From NCBI GenBank assembly GCA_030528885.1, contig JAUMXY010000015.1:1-56673 (forward strand): a stretch of DNA of 56,673 nt, written 5' to 3'. The DNA comes from Bacteroidales bacterium. GTDB taxonomy: Bacteria; Bacteroidota; Bacteroidia; Bacteroidales; Bacteroidaceae. The position numbers were made by a program, and so were the translations under genes. Shown here piece after piece: positions 16,076-25,618 of the stretch (position 1 is its first letter; each line of letters begins with the position of its first letter). The notes under the pieces were generated by a model. The model was given only the letters and a program-made list of their open reading frames with translations. It did no database searches and was not told the origin of the DNA.

Positions 16076-18055
16076 ATGACATTAAGAAACACGATGCAGG
16101 CGATAGCGCTTGTAGCTGCGCTGGGCACACCGATGAGCATGGCTGCTCAGAATTTGAAGGCTCCTTCAGGGGGAAAGAAAATCAGCAAGGAATTGATAGG
16201 CATCTTCTTTGAGGACATCAGCCACTCGGCAGACGGAGGTCTGTATGCGGAACTGGTGCAGAACGGCTCGTTCGAGTACTCTCCAGTAGAGCGTGATGGC
16301 TGGGGACCCGGTTCATTCTGGAGAATGATGAGACATGGACACTCAACAGGATATATAGAGGCACGTATGGATAGTCCGCTGAATGACCGTAATCCGCATT
16401 ATATGCGTATCGTGGCAGAGAGAGTAGGACGTTTCTCTGACTTTAACGGCTGGACTGGCGTAGGCATTCAGAATCAAGGTTTTGACGGCATCGCCGTGAA
16501 AGCTGGCGCAAAGTATGATTTCTCAGTGTTCATGCGCAATCAGGAAGGAAAAGCTATGCCGGTGCGCATCGTGTTGGTGGGCGACCGCAACAAGGTGCTG
16601 GCTGAGGCAGAGCTGAAGACGGACGGCACGGGCTGGAAGAAGTATGCTCAGGTGCTGACTGCTGCAGAGGACTGTGCCAATGCGCAGCTGGCAGTGCTGG
16701 CGATGGAGAAGGGTTCGCTGGATGTGGACATGGTGTCATTGATGCCACAGGATACCTATAAGGGGCATGGTCTCCGCAAGGATTTGGCTGAGACGATAGC
16801 AGCCTTAGAGCCAAAGTTTGTGCGTTTCCCTGGTGGATGCGTCGTGCATGGCGGCGGTGACGGCTTCTGGAACACTTATCGCTGGAAGAACACGATTGGT
16901 CCGAAGGAAGAGCGTGTGGCACAGAAGAACACATGGGGTTACCACCAGTCTATGGGCTTGGGCTATTTCGAGTACTTCCAGTTCTGCGAAGACCTTGGAG
17001 CTGAACCTATTCCAATCTTGCCTGTGGGCGTGAGCTGTCAGGGTGCTGGCGGCAGCTGGGGCTTGAGAGAGCAGGCGCAGATGGCTGTGCCGATGAGCGA
17101 GATGGACGAGTGGGTGGATGAGGCGCTTGACTTGATTGAGTGGGCAAATGGCGACGTGACCACCGAGTGGGGAAAGAAGCGTGCTGAGGCTGGCCATCCG
17201 GAACCTTTCAACCTGAAGTACTTGGGTCTGGGCAATGAAGAGAAGATTACTCCAGAATTTGAGGAGCGTTTCAAGTATATATATTATAAGATTCGCGAGA
17301 AGCATCCTGAAATCATCATCGTAGGAACGGCTGGACCAGGCTCTCACAAGGGCAACCCGGATTACGACACAGGTTGGAGAATTGCCGAGGACATAGATCT
17401 TGCAATCTTGGACGAGCACTATTATGAGCCAAGAGATTACTTCCTGAACAATCAGCAGAACTATGACAATTATCCTCGCAAGCGCAAGACCAAGGTGTAT
17501 CTGGGTGAGTATGCAGCGAAGGACAAGAAGATGGCTGATGCGCTGTACGAGGCACTCTACCTGCTGGGCATTGAGCGCAACGGCGATGTGGTAGTGATGA
17601 CAAGCTATGCGCCGCTGCTGGCAAAGAAGGGACAGACGAACTGGAATCCAGACTTGATTTATTTCGACAACACGAAAGTATACCCAACCTGCAGTTACTA
17701 TGTGCAGCAGATGTTTGGCACAACAGCTGGCGACTACTACTATGGCGATGTGGCTAAAGTGGAGGGCGCTGACAAGTTCCAGGGAACCTCATGCGTGCTC
17801 AACACGGAGAAGAGAGAACTGTACATCAAGGTGGTGAATGCGGCAGCGGAGGCAAAGAAGACGGCTATCAACCTGAGTCGCTTCAAGAATCTTCCTGCTA
17901 AGGCTACAATGACTACCATCAGCGGACAGCCCGACGTGGAGAACAACTACGAAGTGCAGCCTATCGCTCCTGTGACAAAGGAGGTGAACATTTCCAAGAA
18001 GATGAACATCACAGCTGAGCCTTACTCTTGCTCTGTCATCCGCATTAAGTTATAA
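16076..18055 (+). CDS. GH51 alpha-L-arabinofuranosidase
   Basis: 659 residues from the Met at 16076 (MTLRNTMQAIALVAALGTPM, a signal peptide). An earlier in-frame Met at 15968 lies upstream of the promoter box. GH51 features: an N-terminal carbohydrate-binding-like segment (~50-230), then a TIM barrel with KYLGLGNEEK (acid/base E388) and VYLGEYAA (nucleophile E478), then a C-terminal beta-sandwich. RFPGGCVVHG is typical of the family. It removes terminal arabinofuranose from arabinoxylan or arabinan. The GH8 gene follows 106 bp downstream on the same strand, so the pair probably acts on arabinoxylan oligosaccharides. The hairpin between them (around 18085-18117) has no U-run and may only modulate expression. 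Confidence 0.93.
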   Translation: MTLRNTMQAIALVAALGTPMSMAAQNLKAPSGGKKISKELIGIFFEDISHSADGGLYAELVQNGSFEYSPVERDGWGPGSFWRMMRHGHSTGYIEARMDSPLNDRNPHYMRIVAERVGRFSDFNGWTGVGIQNQGFDGIAVKAGAKYDFSVFMRNQEGKAMPVRIVLVGDRNKVLAEAELKTDGTGWKKYAQVLTAAEDCANAQLAVLAMEKGSLDVDMVSLMPQDTYKGHGLRKDLAETIAALEPKFVRFPGGCVVHGGGDGFWNTYRWKNTIGPKEERVAQKNTWGYHQSMGLGYFEYFQFCEDLGAEPIPILPVGVSCQGAGGSWGLREQAQMAVPMSEMDEWVDEALDLIEWANGDVTTEWGKKRAEAGHPEPFNLKYLGLGNEEKITPEFEERFKYIYYKIREKHPEIIIVGTAGPGSHKGNPDYDTGWRIAEDIDLAILDEHYYEPRDYFLNNQQNYDNYPRKRKTKVYLGEYAAKDKKMADALYEALYLLGIERNGDVVVMTSYAPLLAKKGQTNWNPDLIYFDNTKVYPTCSYYVQQMFGTTAGDYYYGDVAKVEGADKFQGTSCVLNTEKRELYIKVVNAAAEAKKTAINLSRFKNLPAKATMTTISGQPDVENNYEVQPIAPVTKEVNISKKMNITAEPYSCSVIRIKL

Positions 18056-18161
18056 TATTCGGTTATTTGGTTATTCGGTCGTGCGGTTTTGTGGATGTCT
18101 TTCCACAACCGCAAGGCCGACTGCCGCTAAATAATACAATTACACATTCACAAAAAGTAAA

Positions 18162-19481
18162 ATGAAAAGATTTTGTTTAGGAGTCATTGCCATGTGCATG
18201 ACAGTGTGCCTCAGCGCACAAACTTACAAGCCTTGGGACAAAGGGGCTTTTGAGACAGGTAAGTATCGTAACCTGTTCGTGGAAATGGGCTATTCGGAGA
18301 AGGAAGTGGAGAAGAAAGTGAAGGAGGTGTTCAACGATGTGTTCCGTGGATCGAACAAGGTGTACTTCGAGGTTGGCGACACAATGGGCTATGTGTCTGA
18401 CATCAAGAACAACGACGCACGCACCGAGGGCATGTCTTATGGCATGATGATTGCAGTGCAGTTCGGCGAGAAGGACATCTTCGATCGTCTGTGGCGATGG
18501 AGCCGAAAGTACATGCAGCATCAGTCTGGACCTCGCGAAGGTTACTTCGCTTGGAGCTGCAAGGTAGATGGCACGAAGAATTCAGATGGCGCAGCCAGCG
18601 ACGGCGAGCTTTACTTCATCACAGCTCTTATTTTCGCGTCTAACCGTTGGGGCGACGATACGGGCATCAACTACAAGGCTGAAGCGCAGCGCATCCTCAA
18701 CTGCACCATGCCTCGTGAAATCGAAGGACGCCCCATGCCAGCCTTCGGACAGCAGGGACAGCAGGCGCCACAAAAGCAGCAGATGTTCTTGATTAACCCT
18801 GAAAACAAGCTGATTACGTTTACGCCCGACGGGTATGGACAGCGGTTCACTGACCCTTCTTACCATGTGCCTGCTTTCTACGAGGTGTGGGCTAAATGGG
18901 CTGATGACGGACGTGCGGACTACTGGAACGAGTGTGCGCAGAAGTCTCGCGAATACTTGCACAAGGCTATTCATGAGAAGACAGGCCTCAATGCTGACTA
19001 CAGCCAGTACGATGGCAGCCAGATGCAGAGCTTTGGCGGACGTCCAAACGGTTCCAACAATTTCCGTTATGACTCATGGCGCGTTCCTATGAACATTGCG
19101 CTCGACTACGAGTGGAGCTGTGCTGACCGCGAGTGGCAGCAGCAGTACGGAGAGAAGATTCAGAACTTCTTCTATTCTCAGGGAATCAATGACTTTGTGG
19201 ACCAGTACAGAGTGGATGGCACATTGCCAGAGGAAGGCGAAATCCTTCAGGCAGGAGGCTTCCGCAAGCTGCGTCACTCTATCGGCCTTGTGGCTACTAC
19301 CGCTGCGGCATCAATGATGTGCAGCCATGCTAAAAGCAAGGAGTTTGTCGATGCACTCTGGAACGCTAAGCATGTGCCTTTTGAAGATGGCTATTTCGAT
19401 GCCTATTACGATGGGCTTCTTCGCCTGTTCTCGTTCATGCACCTGAGCGGAAACTACAGAATTATCACTCCTGAGAAGTGA
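18162..19481 (+). CDS. GH8 exo-oligoxylanase/xylanase-type hydrolase
   Basis: 439 residues with a signal peptide (MKRFCLGVIAMCMTVCLSAQ). The (alpha/alpha)6 barrel family GH8 is shown by NNDARTEGMSYGMMIAVQ, whose E89 is the likely general acid, and by NSDGAASDGELYF (D147). Further on, NNFRYDSWRVPMNIALDYEW is also typical. Family members close to this are reducing-end xylose-releasing exo-oligoxylanases, which fits the GH51 neighbour; endo-activity cannot be excluded. An unusual Q/P-rich segment (MPAFGQQGQQAPQKQQ, ~193-208) looks like a loop insertion. The gene ends at a large palindromic terminator. Confidence 0.9.
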   Translation: MKRFCLGVIAMCMTVCLSAQTYKPWDKGAFETGKYRNLFVEMGYSEKEVEKKVKEVFNDVFRGSNKVYFEVGDTMGYVSDIKNNDARTEGMSYGMMIAVQFGEKDIFDRLWRWSRKYMQHQSGPREGYFAWSCKVDGTKNSDGAASDGELYFITALIFASNRWGDDTGINYKAEAQRILNCTMPREIEGRPMPAFGQQGQQAPQKQQMFLINPENKLITFTPDGYGQRFTDPSYHVPAFYEVWAKWADDGRADYWNECAQKSREYLHKAIHEKTGLNADYSQYDGSQMQSFGGRPNGSNNFRYDSWRVPMNIALDYEWSCADREWQQQYGEKIQNFFYSQGINDFVDQYRVDGTLPEEGEILQAGGFRKLRHSIGLVATTAAASMMCSHAKSKEFVDALWNAKHVPFEDGYFDAYYDGLLRLFSFMHLSGNYRIITPEK

Positions 19482-19510
19482 TAAGGTCACATAGCCTTTG
19501 AAGGCAGAAT

Positions 19511-19562
19511 ACATAAGTAAGGCGGGGATGCAAGTCAACTTGCACCCCCGCCTTACTTATGT
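19511..19562. terminator. 52-bp near-perfect palindrome, bidirectional terminator
   Basis: ACATAAGTAAGGCGGGG and its exact reverse complement form a 17-bp outer stem. One A:C mismatch follows, then a 7-bp inner stem TGCAAGT/ACTTGCA with a 2-nt turn. It sits between convergent GH8 (+) and DUF4435 (-) genes. U-runs are weak on both sides, so termination may rely on the stem; the length is exceptional. Confidence 0.75.
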
Positions 19563-19573
19563 GCTTATCTCGC

Positions 19574-20617
19574 TTATAGTGAAGACTCTTGCTTGCTCTG
19601 TTGGGTCTGTTCTTTGTTGCCTTTCCTGTCCAACACCCTCTCGATATGGGCCTGCAGCAGCTGATAAGTCTCGCATTCCTTGTAGAGAACGTTGCGGCGC
19701 AGCATTTGACTTGGGAGAAATTGGCTGTGCGAGTAGCATGACAGTTCGTTGTCCATCTGCTGGGTGTTGCCGTGAGCCAGGAGCTTGATGTCCTTTTCCC
19801 TCTCTCTCCGCAGAATGGTGCATACGGGAGTGAGGGCTGCATCGACGATGTTTTCCATGAGATGATGCCCTTGTATGAAGAGATAAGTGTTGTCGGGGGT
19901 TACTCCGAGGTTGGCGAGCTCTTCCCTGAGCCTGCCGAGCTTGCCCTTGGCCTCGGGGACATGCCGTTGTAGCCATGCGATTTTCTTGTTGACGTTGCGG
20001 CGCACCTGATCCAATGCGTCAACGGGCTTGTACACGTTGAGTTGTTCGACGGCGGTGATGTTGTTGAAGGAGGTCAGGGGCATGTCGTTGAAGCGTCCGC
20101 GACGGTGCAGCCAGATGAGCCAAACGAAGAGCTCGTACACTATGTTGGAATACTGCTTGAGATACTCTTCAAAGTTGAATATGTTGCGGTCGTTGAGCGT
20201 AGCCATCACGCATACGTCGTGAAGACTGGGCGCATAGCATAGGTAGTTCTCGATGGCGTAAGTGTAGGTGTGCACGACGTAGGGATTGTCAAGCATCTTG
20301 GCTGAACTTGGCGTGTGTCCTTGCAGCAGATAGTCCAGGTCGGCATCAACGCAAGCAATCATGCAGGTGCCCAGCGATTCGCCCAGCCTGTTCATCATGG
20401 CAGTCTTCTTGCCGCGGTTGAGATTCTTGCGGCTGGGCAGCATCACTTGAAACATCGTCTCATCATCCTCGAAGTCGCTGAACACACTGCGCCAGAAGAA
20501 GATGTCGTCATAGGATTCGACGTATGCCACAATCTTCCTTTTCTTGCTTTTGGGGCGAAGCTTGTTTGCTGCTTCGATGTAAGCCGAGGTGATATTTGAT
20601 GTGAGGTGCCGTGCCAT
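19574..20617 (-). CDS. DUF4435 (TOPRIM-like) protein, putative effector of an ATPase pair
   Basis: 347 residues, no signal peptide. The N-terminal half matches the DUF4435 pattern: VAYVESYDDIFFWRSVF carries the acidic E34 and CVDADLDYLL carries D91 and D93, an arrangement like the Glu / DxD metal site of TOPRIM nucleases. YTYAIENYLC follows, a conserved segment of this family. The C-terminal part is helical and basic, ending in a Q-rich stretch. Its ATG shares one base with the stop of the upstream ATPase gene, so the two are translated together. An AAA ATPase plus DUF4435 is the composition of the PARIS anti-phage system (AriA/AriB), with AriB as the toxic TOPRIM protein. Equivalence here is inference. 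Confidence 0.8.
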   Translation of the reverse strand: MARHLTSNITSAYIEAANKLRPKSKKRKIVAYVESYDDIFFWRSVFSDFEDDETMFQVMLPSRKNLNRGKKTAMMNRLGESLGTCMIACVDADLDYLLQGHTPSSAKMLDNPYVVHTYTYAIENYLCYAPSLHDVCVMATLNDRNIFNFEEYLKQYSNIVYELFVWLIWLHRRGRFNDMPLTSFNNITAVEQLNVYKPVDALDQVRRNVNKKIAWLQRHVPEAKGKLGRLREELANLGVTPDNTYLFIQGHHLMENIVDAALTPVCTILRREREKDIKLLAHGNTQQMDNELSCYSHSQFLPSQMLRRNVLYKECETYQLLQAHIERVLDRKGNKEQTQQSKQESSL

Positions 20618-21456
20618 CAGTTGGTGATTTCGTTCACTTCAGTGACATTGCTGACCCATCCGTCCATGATGAGTGCCGGGGAGTGGGTCGAAAGGATAAT
20701 CTGCACGTTGGGGTTGAGCTGGCGGATGAGGTCGATGAGCCTTTGCTGCCAGTCGATGTGCAGGGATATTTCCGGTTCATCCATCAGCAGGGCGTAGGGC
20801 TCTCTGTTCTCCACCAGCACCGTGAGCAGGATGGCCAGCATCTGCTTCTCGCCGCTGGAGAGCTGGTAGGGTGTGATGGTCTCAGTCCCCGTCCCCATCG
20901 TCTGGATGAACTGTATCTCGTTGTTCTTCCTGTCAATCTTTTTGTTTGTTTCTGCAAAAAGCTCGTCTATCATATCCTGAAATTCCTTCTTCGGCTGGCT
21001 CACCTCTGCCGCCTTGAGCTGGTCGGCAGGGTCGCCGCTGGTCAGCAGCTCGATGATTTGGTTTCCGATGTTCACCTGATAGTCGAGAAAACGCTTTTGC
21101 AGCCTGTAGATTTGCCAGTCCAGCTCCGTCTTGACACGCGAGTCTGAGAGTTTCTCAAGCAGGTCGCTGTGCAGGAGCGGGCGGTCGAAAGAGCGGATGA
21201 CGTCAAACTTGATGTAGGTTGCATCTTCGGGCATGAGTTTGATGGACACCCCTAGGGGCGCATCTTCAGGCACAATTTCTCCTCGGTCAATCATGTCCAG
21301 CCTGTTGGCAGAGTGGTTGATGATGGTGCTTTTCCCTACGCCGTTGATGCCGCTCAGAATGTTCACGTCGGGCTGCAGATGCCAGATGATGTGCCTGCCG
21401 CCTTTCCAAAGCGCTTCGATTTCTATGCTCTGTATGTATTCAGCTCTTTTTTTCAT
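20617..21456 (-). CDS. OLD/AriA-like AAA (ABC-type) ATPase
   Basis: 279 residues. Walker A GINGVGKST (36-44), ABC signature LSSGEKQ (199-205), Walker B ALLMDEPE (222-229) and the switch histidine in STHSPAL (H258) are all intact, so ATPase activity is expected. A helical insert (~105-185) separates the Walker A from the signature. This is the AAA_15/AAA_21 type found in OLD nucleases, PARIS AriA and retron or Septu ATPases. It is shorter than I would expect for AriA. The last base of its stop is the first of the DUF4435 start. A TATATTTGC box (21477-21485) lies 21 bp upstream of the ATG. Possible roles are defence or DNA-end sensing; no trigger can be inferred. Confidence 0.85.
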   Translation of the reverse strand: MKKRAEYIQSIEIEALWKGGRHIIWHLQPDVNILSGINGVGKSTIINHSANRLDMIDRGEIVPEDAPLGVSIKLMPEDATYIKFDVIRSFDRPLLHSDLLEKLSDSRVKTELDWQIYRLQKRFLDYQVNIGNQIIELLTSGDPADQLKAAEVSQPKKEFQDMIDELFAETNKKIDRKNNEIQFIQTMGTGTETITPYQLSSGEKQMLAILLTVLVENREPYALLMDEPEISLHIDWQQRLIDLIRQLNPNVQIILSTHSPALIMDGWVSNVTEVNEITN

Positions 21457-21476
21457 CGTTTTTCCTGTTTAATATT

Positions 21477-21485
21477 GCAAATATA
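21477..21485 (-). promoter_or_regulatory. Promoter -7 box TATATTTGC for the ATPase-DUF4435 operon
   Basis: Fits TAnnTTTGC; implies a very short leader before the ATPase ATG at 21456. No clear -33 box. Confidence 0.55.
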
Positions 21486-21601
21486 GTGAAAAGTTAGGAG
21501 TTTGTTCTTTGATTTGAATGTTTTTTGTCTTTTTAAGCCTTTTTTCACATACAGAAATCACAAAACCACCGCTTGCCTCCGTCATTCCTAATTCTTTTTC
21601 T

Positions 21602-21609
21602 TACCTTTG
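21602..21609 (+). promoter_or_regulatory. Promoter -7 box TACCTTTG for the PurF-like gene
   Basis: Fits TAnnTTTG and lies 30 bp upstream of the chosen ATG at 21639; the earlier Met at 21573 would lie outside the transcript. Confidence 0.6.
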
Positions 21610-21638
21610 TACCCGAATTTTTAATCGCATATCATATT

Positions 21639-23126
21639 ATGGGAGGTTTTTTCGGAGTCGTTTCCACAGAAAAATGTGCTGCAGAATTGTTTTATGGCAC
21701 AGATTACCAGTCACACTTGGGCACTCGCCGTGGCGGTATGGCTACATACTGCGAGGAGAAAGGTTTTTATCGTGCCATCCACAATCTTGAGAATACATAT
21801 TTCCGTACTCGCTTCGAGTCCGAATTGCCAAAGTTCGAAGGGAAATCGGGCATTGGCGTCATCAGCGACACCGACGCTCAGCCCATGCTCTTCAACAGCC
21901 ATCTGGGGCGCTTTGCGCTGGTGACTGTTGCGAAAGTCAATAACATAGAGGAAATAGCCGACCATCTGCTGCAAGAGAATATGCACTTGTCGGAGTTCTC
22001 GTCAGGCAAGATCAATCCGACGGAGTTGATAGGCTTGCTGATTGTGAAAGGAAAGGACTTCGTGGATGGAATCGAGAACGTTTTCAGGACAGTGAAGGGC
22101 TCCTGCTCCATGTTGCTGCTCACGGAGAACGGCATCATAGCTGCTCGCGATGCCTGGGGGCGCACTCCCATTGTCGTTGGCGAAAAAGAGGGTGCCATGG
22201 CGGCAACCAGCGAGAATACAGCATTCCCCAATCTCGGATACGAGACTTCCTATTATGTTGGTCCGGGCGAAATCGTGCACCTGACGGCTAGCGGCATGAA
22301 GCAGCTGCGCAAGCCCAACAAGCGCATGCAGATATGCTCCTTCCTGTGGGTGTACTATGGATTCCCTACTTCGTCCTACGAAGGTAAGAATGTGGAGGAC
22401 ATGCGCTACCACACCGGCCGCGTGATGGGAGAAGAAGATGAGACCGAAGTTGACTCCGTTGGCGGCATCCCCGATTCAGGCATAGGCATGGCTATAGGCT
22501 ATAGTGCAGGCCACAATACTCCTTATCAGCGTGGCATCAGCAAGTACACCCCCACTTGGCCGCGCTCGTTCACTCCTGCCAATCATGAAATGCGCTCATT
22601 GGTGGCAAAGATGAAGCTCATTCCAAATAAGGATATGTTGCGTGGCAAGCGATGCTTGTTCTGCGACGACTCAATCGTTCGAGGAACGCAGTTGCGTGAA
22701 AACGGCAAGGTGCTCAAGGAACTGGGCGCAAAGGAGGTGCACATGCGAGTAGCGTGTCCGCCGCTCATCTATGCTTGTCCTTTTGTGAATTTTGCAGCCA
22801 GCAAGTCTGAGTTGGAGTTAATCACTCGCCGTGTCATCAAAGACCTCGAGTCTCACTCCAATACGGTAACTCTGCTCACTGACGCGCTTGCTGACAACCA
22901 GAATGTTACCATTTCTCCCGAGCGTCTAAAGGCCTATGCCACAACCGACTCGCCAGAGTACAAGGCTATGGTGCGCGAAGTGGCGCGTCGTCTTGACCTC
23001 GACAGCCTCAAGTTCTCTAAGTTGGAGACCATCGTGGAAGCCATCGGCTTGGACAAGTGCCAAATCTGCACCCACTGCTTCGATGGCAGTTCCTTCTACT
23101 CGCTCGAAGAAGAAAACGAGCAATAA
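21639..23126 (+). CDS. PurF-like amidophosphoribosyltransferase lacking the catalytic cysteine
   Basis: 495 residues from MGGFFGVVSTEKCAAELFYG. The Ntn-type glutamine amidotransferase domain comes first (HLGTRRGGMATY, GIGVISDTDAQP, IIAARDAWGRTP, ATSENTAFPNLGY), followed by a phosphoribosyltransferase domain with the PRPP loop LFCDDSIVRGTQL. True PurF starts with Met-Cys, and that Cys is the nucleophile that splits glutamine. Here residue 2 is Gly and no Cys occurs before residue 13. The C-terminal CQICTHCFDG resembles the Fe-S cysteine cluster of Bacillus-type PurF. It may be an ammonia-dependent or non-catalytic paralogue, or a regulator of purine synthesis. The upstream in-frame Met at 21573 precedes the promoter and gives an implausible hydrophobic leader. 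Confidence 0.85.
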   Translation: MGGFFGVVSTEKCAAELFYGTDYQSHLGTRRGGMATYCEEKGFYRAIHNLENTYFRTRFESELPKFEGKSGIGVISDTDAQPMLFNSHLGRFALVTVAKVNNIEEIADHLLQENMHLSEFSSGKINPTELIGLLIVKGKDFVDGIENVFRTVKGSCSMLLLTENGIIAARDAWGRTPIVVGEKEGAMAATSENTAFPNLGYETSYYVGPGEIVHLTASGMKQLRKPNKRMQICSFLWVYYGFPTSSYEGKNVEDMRYHTGRVMGEEDETEVDSVGGIPDSGIGMAIGYSAGHNTPYQRGISKYTPTWPRSFTPANHEMRSLVAKMKLIPNKDMLRGKRCLFCDDSIVRGTQLRENGKVLKELGAKEVHMRVACPPLIYACPFVNFAASKSELELITRRVIKDLESHSNTVTLLTDALADNQNVTISPERLKAYATTDSPEYKAMVREVARRLDLDSLKFSKLETIVEAIGLDKCQICTHCFDGSSFYSLEEENEQ

Positions 23127-23151
23127 TGCTCCGCAGAAATATCAATCATAG

Positions 23152-23865
23152 CTAACGTTGCGCTGACAGGTGTTCGATGATTCTCTCATTGGCATCTTTC
23201 AGCGCTTCGCATGCTTTGCCCAGGTTGCGCGAGAACTCCTCAAACGTCTCGGCCCCGCTGTCACACAGGTCTGTCACGGACTTGACATACAGGACAGGCT
23301 TGCCAAACAGCGAGCAGACAAACCCGACGGCAGCCCCTTCCATGTCTTTCAGCTCTCCACCGTTTTCTTGAATCATCTTGAGGTCGCACGGCTGCATGTC
23401 GAGCGACGAGCCCGTTGTCACCTTCCCCGTCTTAAACCCAAGGTCCTCAGCCAGTTGCTTGCTCCCTTCCCATACGGGATAGTTCCCGATGCTCTGAGTG
23501 CTCCAAGCGTCATCGCCAGGCACGCGGCGGTCGTGAAACATCGCCCGGTTGCCAATATACACATCGGCAATGCCCGCTCCGTTGGTAAGGAATGCGCCGC
23601 AAGTGCCCGAGTTGATGATGAGGTCAGGGTTCAGTTTCTGTATGGCAGCCATCGTCGCAATCGAAGCCGCCTCACAACCCACCAAGTCGCTGCCATGCTG
23701 CTGACCGTTCAGCACCACCGACAGCTTCATGCCGTTCACCATGCCCTCGTACAGCTGGCACGGCAGCGGGGCGAAAAAGTCCTCCACCTCCTTTATTCCG
23801 TATTTTTTGATAAAAGGCTCTGCTTCAGCACGCATCGCCACGACATAGCAAATGTTGTTCATCAT
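23152..23865 (-). CDS. Nucleoside phosphorylase/hydrolase family protein (MTA/SAH nucleosidase-like)
   Basis: 237 residues of the PNP/UDP family. Motifs: an N-terminal VVAMRAEAEPF, the glycine-rich LIINSGTCGAFL, and KDMEGAAVGFV, which holds the Glu contacting the ribose hydroxyls in MTA/SAH nucleosidases. VTDLCDSGAETFEEF gives the purine-site Asp. The expected reaction is cleavage of the N-glycosidic bond of methylthioadenosine, S-adenosylhomocysteine or a related nucleoside; futalosine hydrolase is an alternative. Cytoplasmic. It converges on the PurF-like gene with only 25 bp between stops, so the two may interfere transcriptionally. Two Met codons in a row start the frame; the second is equally likely. 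Confidence 0.87.
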   Translation of the reverse strand: MMNNICYVVAMRAEAEPFIKKYGIKEVEDFFAPLPCQLYEGMVNGMKLSVVLNGQQHGSDLVGCEAASIATMAAIQKLNPDLIINSGTCGAFLTNGAGIADVYIGNRAMFHDRRVPGDDAWSTQSIGNYPVWEGSKQLAEDLGFKTGKVTTGSSLDMQPCDLKMIQENGGELKDMEGAAVGFVCSLFGKPVLYVKSVTDLCDSGAETFEEFSRNLGKACEALKDANERIIEHLSAQR

Positions 23866-23879
23866 GTTTCTCCAGATAA

Positions 23880-25025
<1,146 letters not shown>

Positions 25026-25618
25026 CCCGTGCATCGCTCCCCCTTGAGCGAATTAAATAGAGAAGGTATTTACTCGGAATTTCCTTACAATTTACTTTCT
25101 TCTTCCAAGAGCCGCGCAAGGCTCTCATCCGTGCAATCGGTGAAATCTGTGAGAGAATAAAAATGAATCGTAGAAATCCGCTCAATCCGTTCAATCATCG
25201 TGAAGCGGTATGTCGTAGAAGACAAGTTCCGTTGGAACGATGGATCGGATTGAACGGATTGCGGATTTTTTCACGTTGCCGACTGCGGCTATTCCCTCTC
25301 CAGACGTGAGTTTTTGTGCCCTTTCCCCTCCAAAATTCCAAATCGTTGATACTCAGACATGCCGCCCGTGTCGGAAATAATAGGCACAGGGTGTTCGTGT
25401 TATTATGCGCACGGTGTCTGAAACCTTGTCTGCGCGGTGTGCGTTTGCAGCCACTTGCCCAGCCCTCCTCAAAAAGAAAAGAGGCACAAGGTGAAAATGC
25501 CCTGTGCCTCCATGCTGGAGTGCTATTATCAGTGGACAATACGGATTTAATTGTCAAAAGGTCGTTAGTACCTCAACTTTAGACACACCTGTTGGTCGGA
25601 ACGTTGGTGAATGGGAGG
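25026..25618. other. Repeat-rich intergenic region after the CE6 gene
   Basis: 593 bp without a credible gene. It contains an inverted repeat, AAATCCGCTCAATCCGTTCA.. at 25174-25196 and its complement at 25248-25268, a nearby CGTGCAATCGGTGAAATCTG stretch of similar style, and the 77-bp dispersed repeat (25446-25522). Small ORFs here follow the repeats and have no protein-like features. Confidence 0.6.
25446..25522 (-). repeat. 77-bp dispersed repeat with terminator hairpin, copy 1
   Basis: Matches 27358-27434 over 77 bp with three differences, in the same orientation. It contains the hairpin GAGGCACA..TGTGCCTC (25481-25510), followed on the minus strand by TTTTCTTTTT. It therefore could terminate the ATPase-nuclease gene ending at 25619. 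Identity extends through the flanks of the hairpin, which a terminator alone would not require. Confidence 0.8.

Noticed and set aside
18085-18117. Terminator between GH51 and GH8
   Set aside because: A hairpin (GCGGTT..TTGTGGA / TCCACAACCGC) is present but is not followed by a T-run; GH8 is more likely co-transcribed.
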